From: a bacterium
Lineage (GTDB): Bacteria; Bipolaricaulota; Bipolaricaulia; UBA7950; UBA9294
Assembly: GCA_030671645.1 (NCBI GenBank)
Contig: DAOVHV010000001.1
Coordinates: forward strand, 1 to 31,374
Direction: 5' to 3'
Length of the DNA: 31,374 nt
The translations under genes and the position numbers were made by a program. This document shows positions 7,982 through 14,718 of this stretch, one piece after another. The number at the start of each line of letters is the position of its first letter. Position 1 is the stretch's first letter. Under the pieces are notes generated by a model. The model was not told where the DNA came from and did no database searches. It saw only the letters and a list, made by a program, of their open reading frames with translations.

Positions 7982-8725
7982 CTAGAGATAGCCTTCGATT
8001 TCAGCCTTCACCAGCTCGGTGATATCGTCGATGGTTACCGGATTCCGATACATGATGACGTCCTTCTTTCGGATAACGATGTCATAGCCGTACTCGTTTG
8101 CCACCTTCTCGGTCGCCTGCACCAGCTTGGTGGTGGCCGCAGACGTGACGTAGCCGTCAAACTGTTCGAACATCGCCGAGAGTGCCGTGTAACGATTCTG
8201 AAATTCGGTAGCATCGATGGCACCTACACGAATCGTCGAAACAAGGTTGTTGATCTCGTCGATGAGGGGCTGAGCTTCTTCGCGCAACGTAATTAGGGTA
8301 CTGCGCAGATCCGAGAATTCGTTCGACGCGATCATGCGATCGAGCGTGCCGGAGGCAGTGGTAACGCGAGCATCAAGCAGCTCGGCGTTGAGTTCATAGA
8401 TGCCTCGCTCATAGTCGTCCCTGGCAATGATCCCTTGCGCGTACTCGTTTTTGAGATCGTTAATCTCGTTGTTCTTGTCAGTAATCTGCTGTCTGAGATC
8501 ACCCACAGCCAGAACGAACACGAGAAATGCATCTTCAGCGTCCATGTACGCCAGTTTCATCGATTGGGATGCACTCGCTTGCTTCAGCTGAGTGATGTCG
8601 GCTTGGATCGCGTCCAAGTCCGAACTCCCTACTCCGCCATCGGAAGGAAGCACGAACTGCAGCACCAGTGCGCCAACCGCCAGGATCAGCGCCAAACCTG
8701 CTACCACCAATATATTTCGAGACAT
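7982..8725 (-). CDS. OmpH/Skp-like periplasmic chaperone, enlarged
   Basis: Skp/OmpH proteins hold unfolded outer-membrane proteins on their way to BAM. The C-terminal part, KVANEYGYDIVIRKKDVIMYRNP followed by DDITELVKAEI, matches the conserved end of the family. The gene lies directly downstream of bamA, the usual place. At 247 residues it is clearly longer than typical Skp (about 160). The middle (about 75-185) is rich in charged heptad-like sequence with two coiled-coil-prone segments. The N-terminus is a hydrophobic helix (about 5-27) without an obvious AxA cleavage site, so the protein may stay membrane-anchored. AAGGAGG precedes the ATG at good spacing. Family assignment is good; the detailed role is inferred. 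Confidence 0.8.
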   Translation of the reverse strand: MSRNILVVAGLALILAVGALVLQFVLPSDGGVGSSDLDAIQADITQLKQASASQSMKLAYMDAEDAFLVFVLAVGDLRQQITDKNNEINDLKNEYAQGIIARDDYERGIYELNAELLDARVTTASGTLDRMIASNEFSDLRSTLITLREEAQPLIDEINNLVSTIRVGAIDATEFQNRYTALSAMFEQFDGYVTSAATTKLVQATEKVANEYGYDIVIRKKDVIMYRNPVTIDDITELVKAEIEGYL

Positions 8726-8759
8726 GTGTTCTCCTCCTTGTCCATCGCCGTTCTCTCTG

Positions 8760-8765
8760 ATTATA
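8760..8765 (-). promoter_or_regulatory. Possible -10 box upstream of the skp-like gene
   Basis: A perfect TATAAT lies on the minus strand in the 65-bp bamA-skp spacer, about 35 nt before the skp ATG. No convincing -35 hexamer lies 16-18 bp upstream, so this is only a candidate internal promoter. Confidence 0.25.
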
Positions 8766-8790
8766 AAGGCCTCAGTTCAACAAGCCACCT

Positions 8791-10971
8791 TTAGAACATC
8801 TGCCCAAATGCGAAATCAAAGACGGGGAGCCAAGTGAAATCCTCGTTCAAGATCCACACGAAATCGAGGCGTACGATAATTCCCGCCGCGTTGATTCCCA
8901 ACTCAAAACCAAATGACGAAAGAAAGTCCTCGAACCGGACGGTGCCCAGATCGAATCCAGCATCCCAGAACGTGGTCGCGTAGAGTCCTTCCACCAGCTC
9001 GAGCCGATACTCAACGTTGGCAAAGACGTATTGCCGGGTAGGGACTCCCGAGACCCCACGGATCGACGTAGGCCCTCCCAGCTCCGTCTGACGTGATGTC
9101 GGAAGCCGCTTGTCTCCCCATCCGACCTTAATTCGAATCCCCAGCGCCTGATCGATATCGGCAGCGACCAAAGGCATTGTCGTCGGTACGAAGTGCGTCC
9201 AAGTGAGATCCAATTTTGTGTATTCACGACCGGCACTAAATCCTCCCGCCTTCTCCAAACTCAGCCGACGCCGACTGCCTTCGGTTGGGAAGAACGGATC
9301 GTTGGTGTCGTCATAGACTAAGGCCAGGTTGATGACATCAGCCGGGGTCCAGTGCTCTTCGCTGGTCAAGTGTTCTTCTTCGTGGCGGTAAGCTATGCCG
9401 AGGTTGGAGTAGTCGGCCAACGGATAGCTGAACGATATTTCGGCCCCCAGCGTGATGTGCACGGCGGCGACTTCATCGACCGTCATTTCCTTGGTTTTCT
9501 GGTAAAGGTCGATGCCCACGCGATCGAATCCGGGGAAATAGGCAACCGTGCTGTAGCCCAGATTCCAGGAGCTTGGACTGGAGTCTTCCGTTCCCACCAA
9601 GCCTCGACTGTAACTTAGCTCCAAATCCTGCCCTGTGCCGAAGATGTTCTTCTCGTTCAGCGAAAGCTCCCCGAACAATTCTCCGGTCGAAGGATCGATA
9701 GCCATCGATCCTCCAAAACCACCCAGATCCGATTTTTCCGTCACAGTCAGCGTGATCTCCACGCCTCCATTCACCCATTCGGGAACGATATCCACGGATC
9801 CGAAGTATCCGAGCGACATCAATTGCTGATAGGACACGAGCAAGTCCTTGCGATTCAGCACCTTGCCCACCTCCAGCTCCGAATTTCGGATGATAACGTA
9901 GTCATGGGTTCGGGTATTGCCCTGTACAGTCACTTGGGAAATCTCACCTTCGGCGACCTTCAGTCGCAGCACGCCGTCTTCGATTGCAGATACGGAGAGC
10001 TCGACCATCGAGTAACCGCCCCGGACATATCGATCATGAACACCCTGCACCAACTCGAGCAACCCGAAGTTGTCGATGGAGTGATCCGGCAGTTCACCGA
10101 TCAAGCTCTCAAGAACTTCGGCCGGATAGATCGTGTTCCCTTCAACCTCGATAGAATCGATGGATTCAGGAGCCGCAAGCAAGGTTCGTTCCTCAAGCGT
10201 CCATCGAAGCCAGAACCGATCTCCCTCTAATCCCGCTTGGGTTGTATATTCTACGTTGGAGAAATAGACAGACTGGCTGAGGTTCGAGTACGCACCCGAG
10301 AAATCTTTCATCTGTAGAGGCTCATCAAGCGGAATCTCGATCATGTTTTCAGCGATAGATTCCGGCACTGTAGAAAGCCCCTCGATCAAATTTCCCGAGA
10401 ACTTCTGCTCGACAAACTCAATGCGCAAGGTCTCGGACAGATCGACATCGCCGATGGAGACCAGCACATACCCGTGCGTTGAGTACTCGGCTATCACTTC
10501 TTCCAGCCCCGTCATCAATGCTTGGGGATTGAGCACATCACGCTTGCGTACGTCATTTCGCCACAGGATTTGCCGAATCTTGTAGGACGACATAATAGGA
10601 GCATCGAACAGCTTGATTCCGAACAGGTAGTAATCGCGACGGTTGACGTTGCCTGTAATCACGATTTCCTGAATGACTGGGTTTTCGAACACTTGGAATA
10701 TTACGTCTCCGTTTTCCAGTGCATCGCGATCCAGCGTAACTTCTCCGAACCAGCCAAGATCGTAGATCGCTTGAGAGGCCGTTCTGAGGTCGGCTTCTTC
10801 AATAACATCCCCAACTTCGAAGTGAACGACCTCAAGAATGTCTCTCAGCTTGATTTCATCATTCCCCTCAACCGAGAGATCCAGAACAGTCAAGGGGTAC
10901 TGCTCCGCCCAACCGATCACCGATATCGCGATCAGGGCAATGAAAACCAACCCCGGGATCCTTCTCCTCAT
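8791..10971 (-). CDS. bamA: Outer membrane protein assembly factor BamA (Omp85 family)
   Basis: BamA folds and inserts beta-barrel proteins into the outer membrane. The 726-residue precursor has a signal peptide (residues 1-22, ending IGWA before EQYPL). Repeated POTRA domains follow over about 24-425, recognisable by motifs such as LSVEGNDEIKLRDIL, EIVITGNVNRRDY, SIEVEGNTIYPAEVL and VTVQGNTRTHDYVI. The C-terminal half is an Omp85 barrel with FFPTEGSRRRLSLE, GGPTSIRGVSG (the conserved IRG loop) and a final phenylalanine in FDFAFGQMF. The gene is somewhat shorter than the E. coli protein, with fewer or divergent POTRAs. It heads the skp-fabZ-ftcD-murD run. No clear promoter was found in the 128 bp upstream, which hold a TTGACG-like hexamer but no good -10. 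Confidence 0.95.
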   Translation of the reverse strand: MRRRIPGLVFIALIAISVIGWAEQYPLTVLDLSVEGNDEIKLRDILEVVHFEVGDVIEEADLRTASQAIYDLGWFGEVTLDRDALENGDVIFQVFENPVIQEIVITGNVNRRDYYLFGIKLFDAPIMSSYKIRQILWRNDVRKRDVLNPQALMTGLEEVIAEYSTHGYVLVSIGDVDLSETLRIEFVEQKFSGNLIEGLSTVPESIAENMIEIPLDEPLQMKDFSGAYSNLSQSVYFSNVEYTTQAGLEGDRFWLRWTLEERTLLAAPESIDSIEVEGNTIYPAEVLESLIGELPDHSIDNFGLLELVQGVHDRYVRGGYSMVELSVSAIEDGVLRLKVAEGEISQVTVQGNTRTHDYVIIRNSELEVGKVLNRKDLLVSYQQLMSLGYFGSVDIVPEWVNGGVEITLTVTEKSDLGGFGGSMAIDPSTGELFGELSLNEKNIFGTGQDLELSYSRGLVGTEDSSPSSWNLGYSTVAYFPGFDRVGIDLYQKTKEMTVDEVAAVHITLGAEISFSYPLADYSNLGIAYRHEEEHLTSEEHWTPADVINLALVYDDTNDPFFPTEGSRRRLSLEKAGGFSAGREYTKLDLTWTHFVPTTMPLVAADIDQALGIRIKVGWGDKRLPTSRQTELGGPTSIRGVSGVPTRQYVFANVEYRLELVEGLYATTFWDAGFDLGTVRFEDFLSSFGFELGINAAGIIVRLDFVWILNEDFTWLPVFDFAFGQMF

Positions 10972-11099
10972 CCCCAGTCCTCCTCTACCTCAAAGCAATA
11001 GACATCCAAAGACATTCTCCATGTTAAGGATTCCGCGTCAAGAATTGCACAACGATACCAGTTTCGTGTGAGGTTTTCATGAATGATTAGAGGCCTGAT

Positions 11100-12518
11100 C
11101 TAGAAGTCTGCAACCGCTTCTCCGGCCGTTCGCAATTGGATCGCCTCGGCAATGTGTTCGGCTCGGATCACGCTCGAATTCGCCAAATCAGCGATAGTGC
11201 GCGCCACCCGACGAATGCGAACATGGGCCCGCGCGCTGAGCCCGAATCGAGTTACCGCCCTCCGGAGCAATTGTTGAGCGCTCTCCTCCAAAATACAGTC
11301 GGTCTCCAGGCGCTCTCCATCAAGCTGTGCATTGGAATGGCAATCCTCGTCCTCCCTCATCCGATCCCACTGGATTTCACGAGCGCGAGCCACTCTGTCG
11401 TGGACGCGTGCTGATGACTCGGCAACGTGAGTCCCGAACAGATCGTCGGCCGGCACGCGAGGGACCTCGACGCATAGATCGATGCGATCCAAGAACGGAC
11501 CGGAAAGCCGCTTGCGATAGCGGCGGATATCGTGCATCGAGCAGGTGCAGGCCTGAATCGGGTCCCCGAGGAAGCCGCATGGGCAAGGATTCATGGCGGC
11601 AACAAGCGTAAATGCAGATGGAAATCGTACCGAGATCCCGGCGCGGGAAATGAGAATCGAGCGATCCTCCAGCGGTTGGCGCAGCGTTTCCAGGACCCGC
11701 CGATCGAATTCAGGAAGCTCGTCCAGAAACAAGACTCCATGATGGGCCAGACTGATCTCTCCCGGCCCGGGAACCCCGTGTCCGCCTCCCACCATGCCGG
11801 CATACGAAATGGTGTGATGCGGCGCCCGGTACGGGCGCCGCCATACTAGAGAGGCTCCACGCTCGAGCATTCCCGCCGTGCTGTAGATGCGCGTTACTTC
11901 CAGCGCCTCATGGAACGATAGCGCCGGAAGTAAATCGGGCATGCAGCGGGCAAGCAGACTTTTCCCCGAGCCTGGCGGTCCGATCATCAATAAGTTGTGG
12001 CCTCCGGCGGCCGCGACCTCCAGGGCACGTTTGGCTTGCAGCTGCCCGCGCACTTCGGCCAGTTCATGACGAAACGACGGCTGCTCCATGGAGCGCAGGG
12101 CATTCCGATCGACCGACACTGGCGCAATCGTAATCTCACGATTCAAGAAGCGCTGGACCTCGAGCAAAGTTTGCACCGGATATACGGGCTTGTCGGTAGC
12201 AACGGCCGCTTCGAGCGCGTTGTCCTGGGGAACAATCAGTCCATCGATTTCGTTTGACGTCTCGAGAGCAATGGGAAGTACACCACGCACGCCACGCACC
12301 TCTCCGTTTAAGGCAAGCTCCCCGAGCAACAGATTACGTTCCGTGGTTTCAGCGATCTGCCCAGTGGCAATGAGGATGGCAACGGCAATAGGCAGGTCGA
12401 AACCGACGCCCTCCTTTCTCAGATCCGCCGGCGCCAGATTGGCCGTAATTCGCCCGGCGGGGAAGCTAAATCCGGCGTTCTTGATGGCACTTCGAATACG
12501 TTCCCGGCTTTCCGCCAC
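11100..12518 (-). CDS. comM: Mg-chelatase-like AAA ATPase of the ComM/YifB family, N-terminally interrupted
   Basis: ComM-family proteins are hexameric AAA+ helicases; in transformable bacteria ComM promotes branch migration during recombination. This open frame has the Lon-like N-domain remainder (ESRERIRSAIKNAGFSFP, LAPADLRKEG, DLPIAVAIL). It then has Walker A GPPGSGKS, LFLDELPEF as Walker B, the Cys-rich NPCPCGFLGD...CTC, SGPFLDRIDLCVEV and a C-terminal helical domain. The usable start is a GTG at 12516-12518 with no clear ribosome site, giving 472 residues against about 510 in the family. The missing 40 codons are present upstream in the same frame but contain TGA and TAG. Either the product is N-terminally short or the gene is a fresh pseudogene. 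The ATPase part appears intact. Confidence 0.85.
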   Translation of the reverse strand: MAESRERIRSAIKNAGFSFPAGRITANLAPADLRKEGVGFDLPIAVAILIATGQIAETTERNLLLGELALNGEVRGVRGVLPIALETSNEIDGLIVPQDNALEAAVATDKPVYPVQTLLEVQRFLNREITIAPVSVDRNALRSMEQPSFRHELAEVRGQLQAKRALEVAAAGGHNLLMIGPPGSGKSLLARCMPDLLPALSFHEALEVTRIYSTAGMLERGASLVWRRPYRAPHHTISYAGMVGGGHGVPGPGEISLAHHGVLFLDELPEFDRRVLETLRQPLEDRSILISRAGISVRFPSAFTLVAAMNPCPCGFLGDPIQACTCSMHDIRRYRKRLSGPFLDRIDLCVEVPRVPADDLFGTHVAESSARVHDRVARAREIQWDRMREDEDCHSNAQLDGERLETDCILEESAQQLLRRAVTRFGLSARAHVRIRRVARTIADLANSSVIRAEHIAEAIQLRTAGEAVADF

Positions 12519-12638
12519 ATCTTTCTACGGCAGCCCAACAATATTGAACGTGGGCAGCCCCCCGGATCAATCGCATTGAGTCTCGATCAGTCGCGCTTCG
12601 ATTCCGAGAACAACCCCACTCAATAAGCGTGCGAACAT
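12519..12638 (-). pseudogene. comM: Original 5' end of comM with two in-frame stop codons
   Basis: Reading the comM frame upstream from 12518 gives the family's N-terminus: MFARLLSGVVLGIEARLIE (codons 1-19), then a TGA at codon 24 (12567-12569). SGGLPTFNIVGLP (codons 25-37) follows, with a TAG at codon 38 (12525-12527), joining directly to KDVAESRERIR. The family consensus is ...EVD-x-S.GLP.FNIVGLPD..V.ESRER, so each stop replaces exactly one residue and nothing is inserted or deleted. The old ATG (12636-12638) shares its A with the yraN TGA, the expected coupled start, and the reconstructed gene is 512 codons, the normal family length. This supports two nonsense substitutions in a formerly intact gene. 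Confidence 0.85.
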
Positions 12639-12973
12639 CAGTCCACGACCTGAAACGCATCCTGATAAAGACACACCTTTCCAGGTCGGACCGCGACAAC
12701 GTCAAAACGCATCGGCAACGCGCATTGCGTTACCTCCATGAACGAAAGCGCCGTTGAGATGATTCGACGCTGCTTGGCAGAATCGACAGCGGCTTCGGGC
12801 CCACCGAATCCATCACCCGAGCGGGCTTTCACCTCCACGAAAACCAGGATTCCTCCCTCGCGTGCGATGATGTCGACTTCCCCCATCCGAGTTCGCCAGT
12901 TTCGAGCGAGGATTCGATAACCCCGTTCCTTCAAGAACCGGCAAGCTTCTTCCTCTGACTCACCTCCATGCAT
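12638..12973 (-). CDS. yraN: UPF0102 (YraN) family endonuclease-like protein
   Basis: YraN proteins are small PD-(D/E)XK nuclease-fold proteins of uncertain function, often encoded beside comM, rnhB or rsmI. The 111 residues show the family core GEVDIIAREGGILVFVEVKARSGDGFGGPEAAV, with the Glu-Asp...EVK catalytic-type arrangement, and the front motif ACRFLKERGYRILARNWRT. A TTG codon sits immediately before the chosen ATG (12971-12973) and could extend it by one residue. The 3' end overlaps the original comM start (TGATG), so yraN-comM was a coupled pair. A promoter-like pair lies upstream, divergent from mtaD. Confidence 0.88.
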   Translation of the reverse strand: MHGGESEEEACRFLKERGYRILARNWRTRMGEVDIIAREGGILVFVEVKARSGDGFGGPEAAVDSAKQRRIISTALSFMEVTQCALPMRFDVVAVRPGKVCLYQDAFQVVD

Positions 12974-13003
12974 CAACGTCGATCACTCTCCTCCACTTTG
13001 GTT

Positions 13004-13033
13004 ATATTAACTTGGACGCCGCTTCCCTTTCAA
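13004..13033 (-). promoter_or_regulatory. Candidate promoter for yraN-comM
   Basis: On the minus strand, TTGAAA (13028-13033) and TAATAT (13004-13009) are 18 bp apart, about 30 nt before the yraN ATG. The -35 is good and the -10 moderate. GGAGGAG lies between the -10 and the start. Confidence 0.45.
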
Positions 13034-13048
13034 CTCTGTCCAGATGAA

Positions 13049-13077
13049 TTGCGAGCCGCCCTAACCGAAGATATACT
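13049..13077 (+). promoter_or_regulatory. Candidate promoter for mtaD
   Basis: TTGCGA (13049-13054) and TATACT (13072-13077) are separated by 17 bp. The -10 matches consensus at 5 of 6 bases and sits 27 nt before the mtaD ATG, with GAGGAG in between. It is divergent from the yraN promoter in a 131-bp intergenic region. Confidence 0.5.
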
Positions 13078-13104
13078 TGTTCAAATCTAGAGAACGAGGA
13101 GTTC

Positions 13105-14382
13105 ATGGGAACGCTCATCCGGAACATCCGTCCGATCGGACCGTCCACTTCCACCATCAATTTGAGGTTTGAAGGAAGTCGCATTACGTCGCTGTCGACG
13201 TCCGAACTTGCCGCTCAAGATGGCGATATCGTGTTGGACGGCAGCGAGAAGCTGGCGACGTCGGGGTTCATCAACGCGCACACGCATCTTGCCATGGTGT
13301 TGTTTCGCGGATTAGCCGATGACGTTCCCCTTCAAGTCTGGTTGGAAGAACACGTGTGGCCCATCGAGCGGCAGTTGCAACCGGAAGACGTGTATTGGTG
13401 CACACTGTTGGGAATCGCCGAGGGCGTTCGATCCGGAACCACTGCATTCATCGACATGTACTTCCACTGCGATCAAGTCGCGCGCGCGGTCGAAGAGTCC
13501 GGCGTCCGCGCCTTGCTGTCCTACGGAATGATCGCGCCATCGCTTGAGGATCGCGGGACCTCGGAACTCGAGACATCAAAAGCCCTGATCAAGCAGTGGC
13601 ACGGACATGCCGACGGTCGCATTCGCGTCGCCCTCAGTCCCCACACCGTCTATACATGCGGAGAAGACGTGTGGCGCAAAGCAATTGAACTGGCACATGA
13701 ATTTGACGTTCCTCTGCATACACACGTGTCGGAAACGCGGTTTGAGGTCGAAGATTGGAAGGCGAAAACAGGGACAACTCCGGTGAAGTATCTGCATAGC
13801 ATCGAAGCCTTTTCGGTGCCCATGCTGGCCGCTCATTGCGTTCACGTGAACGAAGACGACATCGCCATTCTGGCCGATCACTCGGTTACCGTGGCCCATT
13901 GTCCCAAGAGCAACGCCAAGCTGGGAAGCGGCATTGCTCCTGTGCCGGCCATGAAACAGGCCGGCGTTTGCGTAGCTATCGGCACGGACGGAGCCGCCTC
14001 GAACAATCGACTGGACATGGTGGAAGAACTTCGAGCCACCTGGATGTTACAACGGGCGCATCACGAAGATCCGATGTGCCTGTCTTCACAAGAGGCCGTT
14101 GCCATGGCCGTGGGCGCCGCACGTGGCATCCTTGGGCTGCCCGAAAACGGACTCTCTGAGGGCGTGCCGGCTGACCTCGTATTGTTCGATACAGATCGAA
14201 TCCACACCACACCGCCTCACAACGCGGCCGCCATGCTGGCATATGCAGCCAATTCGGGAGACGTAACAGATGTCTATGTTGATGGACAAGCTCTTCTAAA
14301 AGGTGGAGAATTACGCACGATCGACGAAGAACGGGTAAAATCGGAAGTACGACGTCTGCTTCACAGGATCAAAAACAGGTAG
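13105..14382 (+). CDS. mtaD: 5-methylthioadenosine/S-adenosylhomocysteine deaminase
   Basis: MtaD deaminates methylthioadenosine and S-adenosylhomocysteine, clearing products of SAM use. The 425-residue amidohydrolase has a zinc-binding GFINAHTHLAM (His59, His61), HTHVSE (His205-His207), AAHCVHV and AIGTDGAASNN (Asp295), in the order and spacing of the MtaD/SsnA/TrzN group. LPENGLSEGVPADLVLFD and a C-terminal composite beta domain follow. ATG is preceded by GAGGAG at good spacing. The gene starts the rightward block and is followed after 56 nt by rpsO. Substrate could also be a related purine or guanine analogue; family members differ little in motifs, so the exact substrate is moderately certain. 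Confidence 0.85.
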   Translation: MGTLIRNIRPIGPSTSTINLRFEGSRITSLSTSELAAQDGDIVLDGSEKLATSGFINAHTHLAMVLFRGLADDVPLQVWLEEHVWPIERQLQPEDVYWCTLLGIAEGVRSGTTAFIDMYFHCDQVARAVEESGVRALLSYGMIAPSLEDRGTSELETSKALIKQWHGHADGRIRVALSPHTVYTCGEDVWRKAIELAHEFDVPLHTHVSETRFEVEDWKAKTGTTPVKYLHSIEAFSVPMLAAHCVHVNEDDIAILADHSVTVAHCPKSNAKLGSGIAPVPAMKQAGVCVAIGTDGAASNNRLDMVEELRATWMLQRAHHEDPMCLSSQEAVAMAVGAARGILGLPENGLSEGVPADLVLFDTDRIHTTPPHNAAAMLAYAANSGDVTDVYVDGQALLKGGELRTIDEERVKSEVRRLLHRIKNR

Positions 14383-14438
14383 CCCCTTCTGGGAAAGCGG
14401 AACATCCCTTCCTCGGATTCGGGTGAAAAGGAGAAACC

Positions 14439-14711
14439 ATGGGACTTAGTCCGGACAGAAAAGCGGAGATTGTTAAGGAATTTGGCAAAGGCGACAACGA
14501 CACAGGATCAGCGGAAGTTCAAATCGCACTGCTGACAACACGAATTACGGAACTGACGGAACATCTGAACCAACACAAAAAGGACTTCAGCTCGCAACAC
14601 GGGCTACGAAAAATGGTCGGCCAGCGCCGACGATTGCTCAAATATGTCAAACGCCAAGACTTGGCATCCTATCGCCAGTTGATTGAGCGATTAGGAATCA
14701 GAGGAGTCTAG
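14439..14711 (+). CDS. rpsO: 30S ribosomal protein S15
   Basis: S15 binds the central domain of 16S rRNA early in small-subunit assembly. The 90-residue length is typical. The sequence carries MGLSPDRKAEIVKEFG, DTGSAEVQIALLTTRITELTEHL, KDFSSQHGLRKMVGQRRRLLKYVKR and a YRQLIERLGIRG end, the standard S15 blocks. AAAGGAG precedes the ATG. pnp begins 7 nt after the stop, the classic rpsO-pnp pair. In other bacteria S15 represses its own leader and RNase processing occurs between the two genes; the 56-nt leader here shows no structure I can assign to that. Confidence 0.97.
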   Translation: MGLSPDRKAEIVKEFGKGDNDTGSAEVQIALLTTRITELTEHLNQHKKDFSSQHGLRKMVGQRRRLLKYVKRQDLASYRQLIERLGIRGV

Positions 14712-14718
14712 ACATTAC

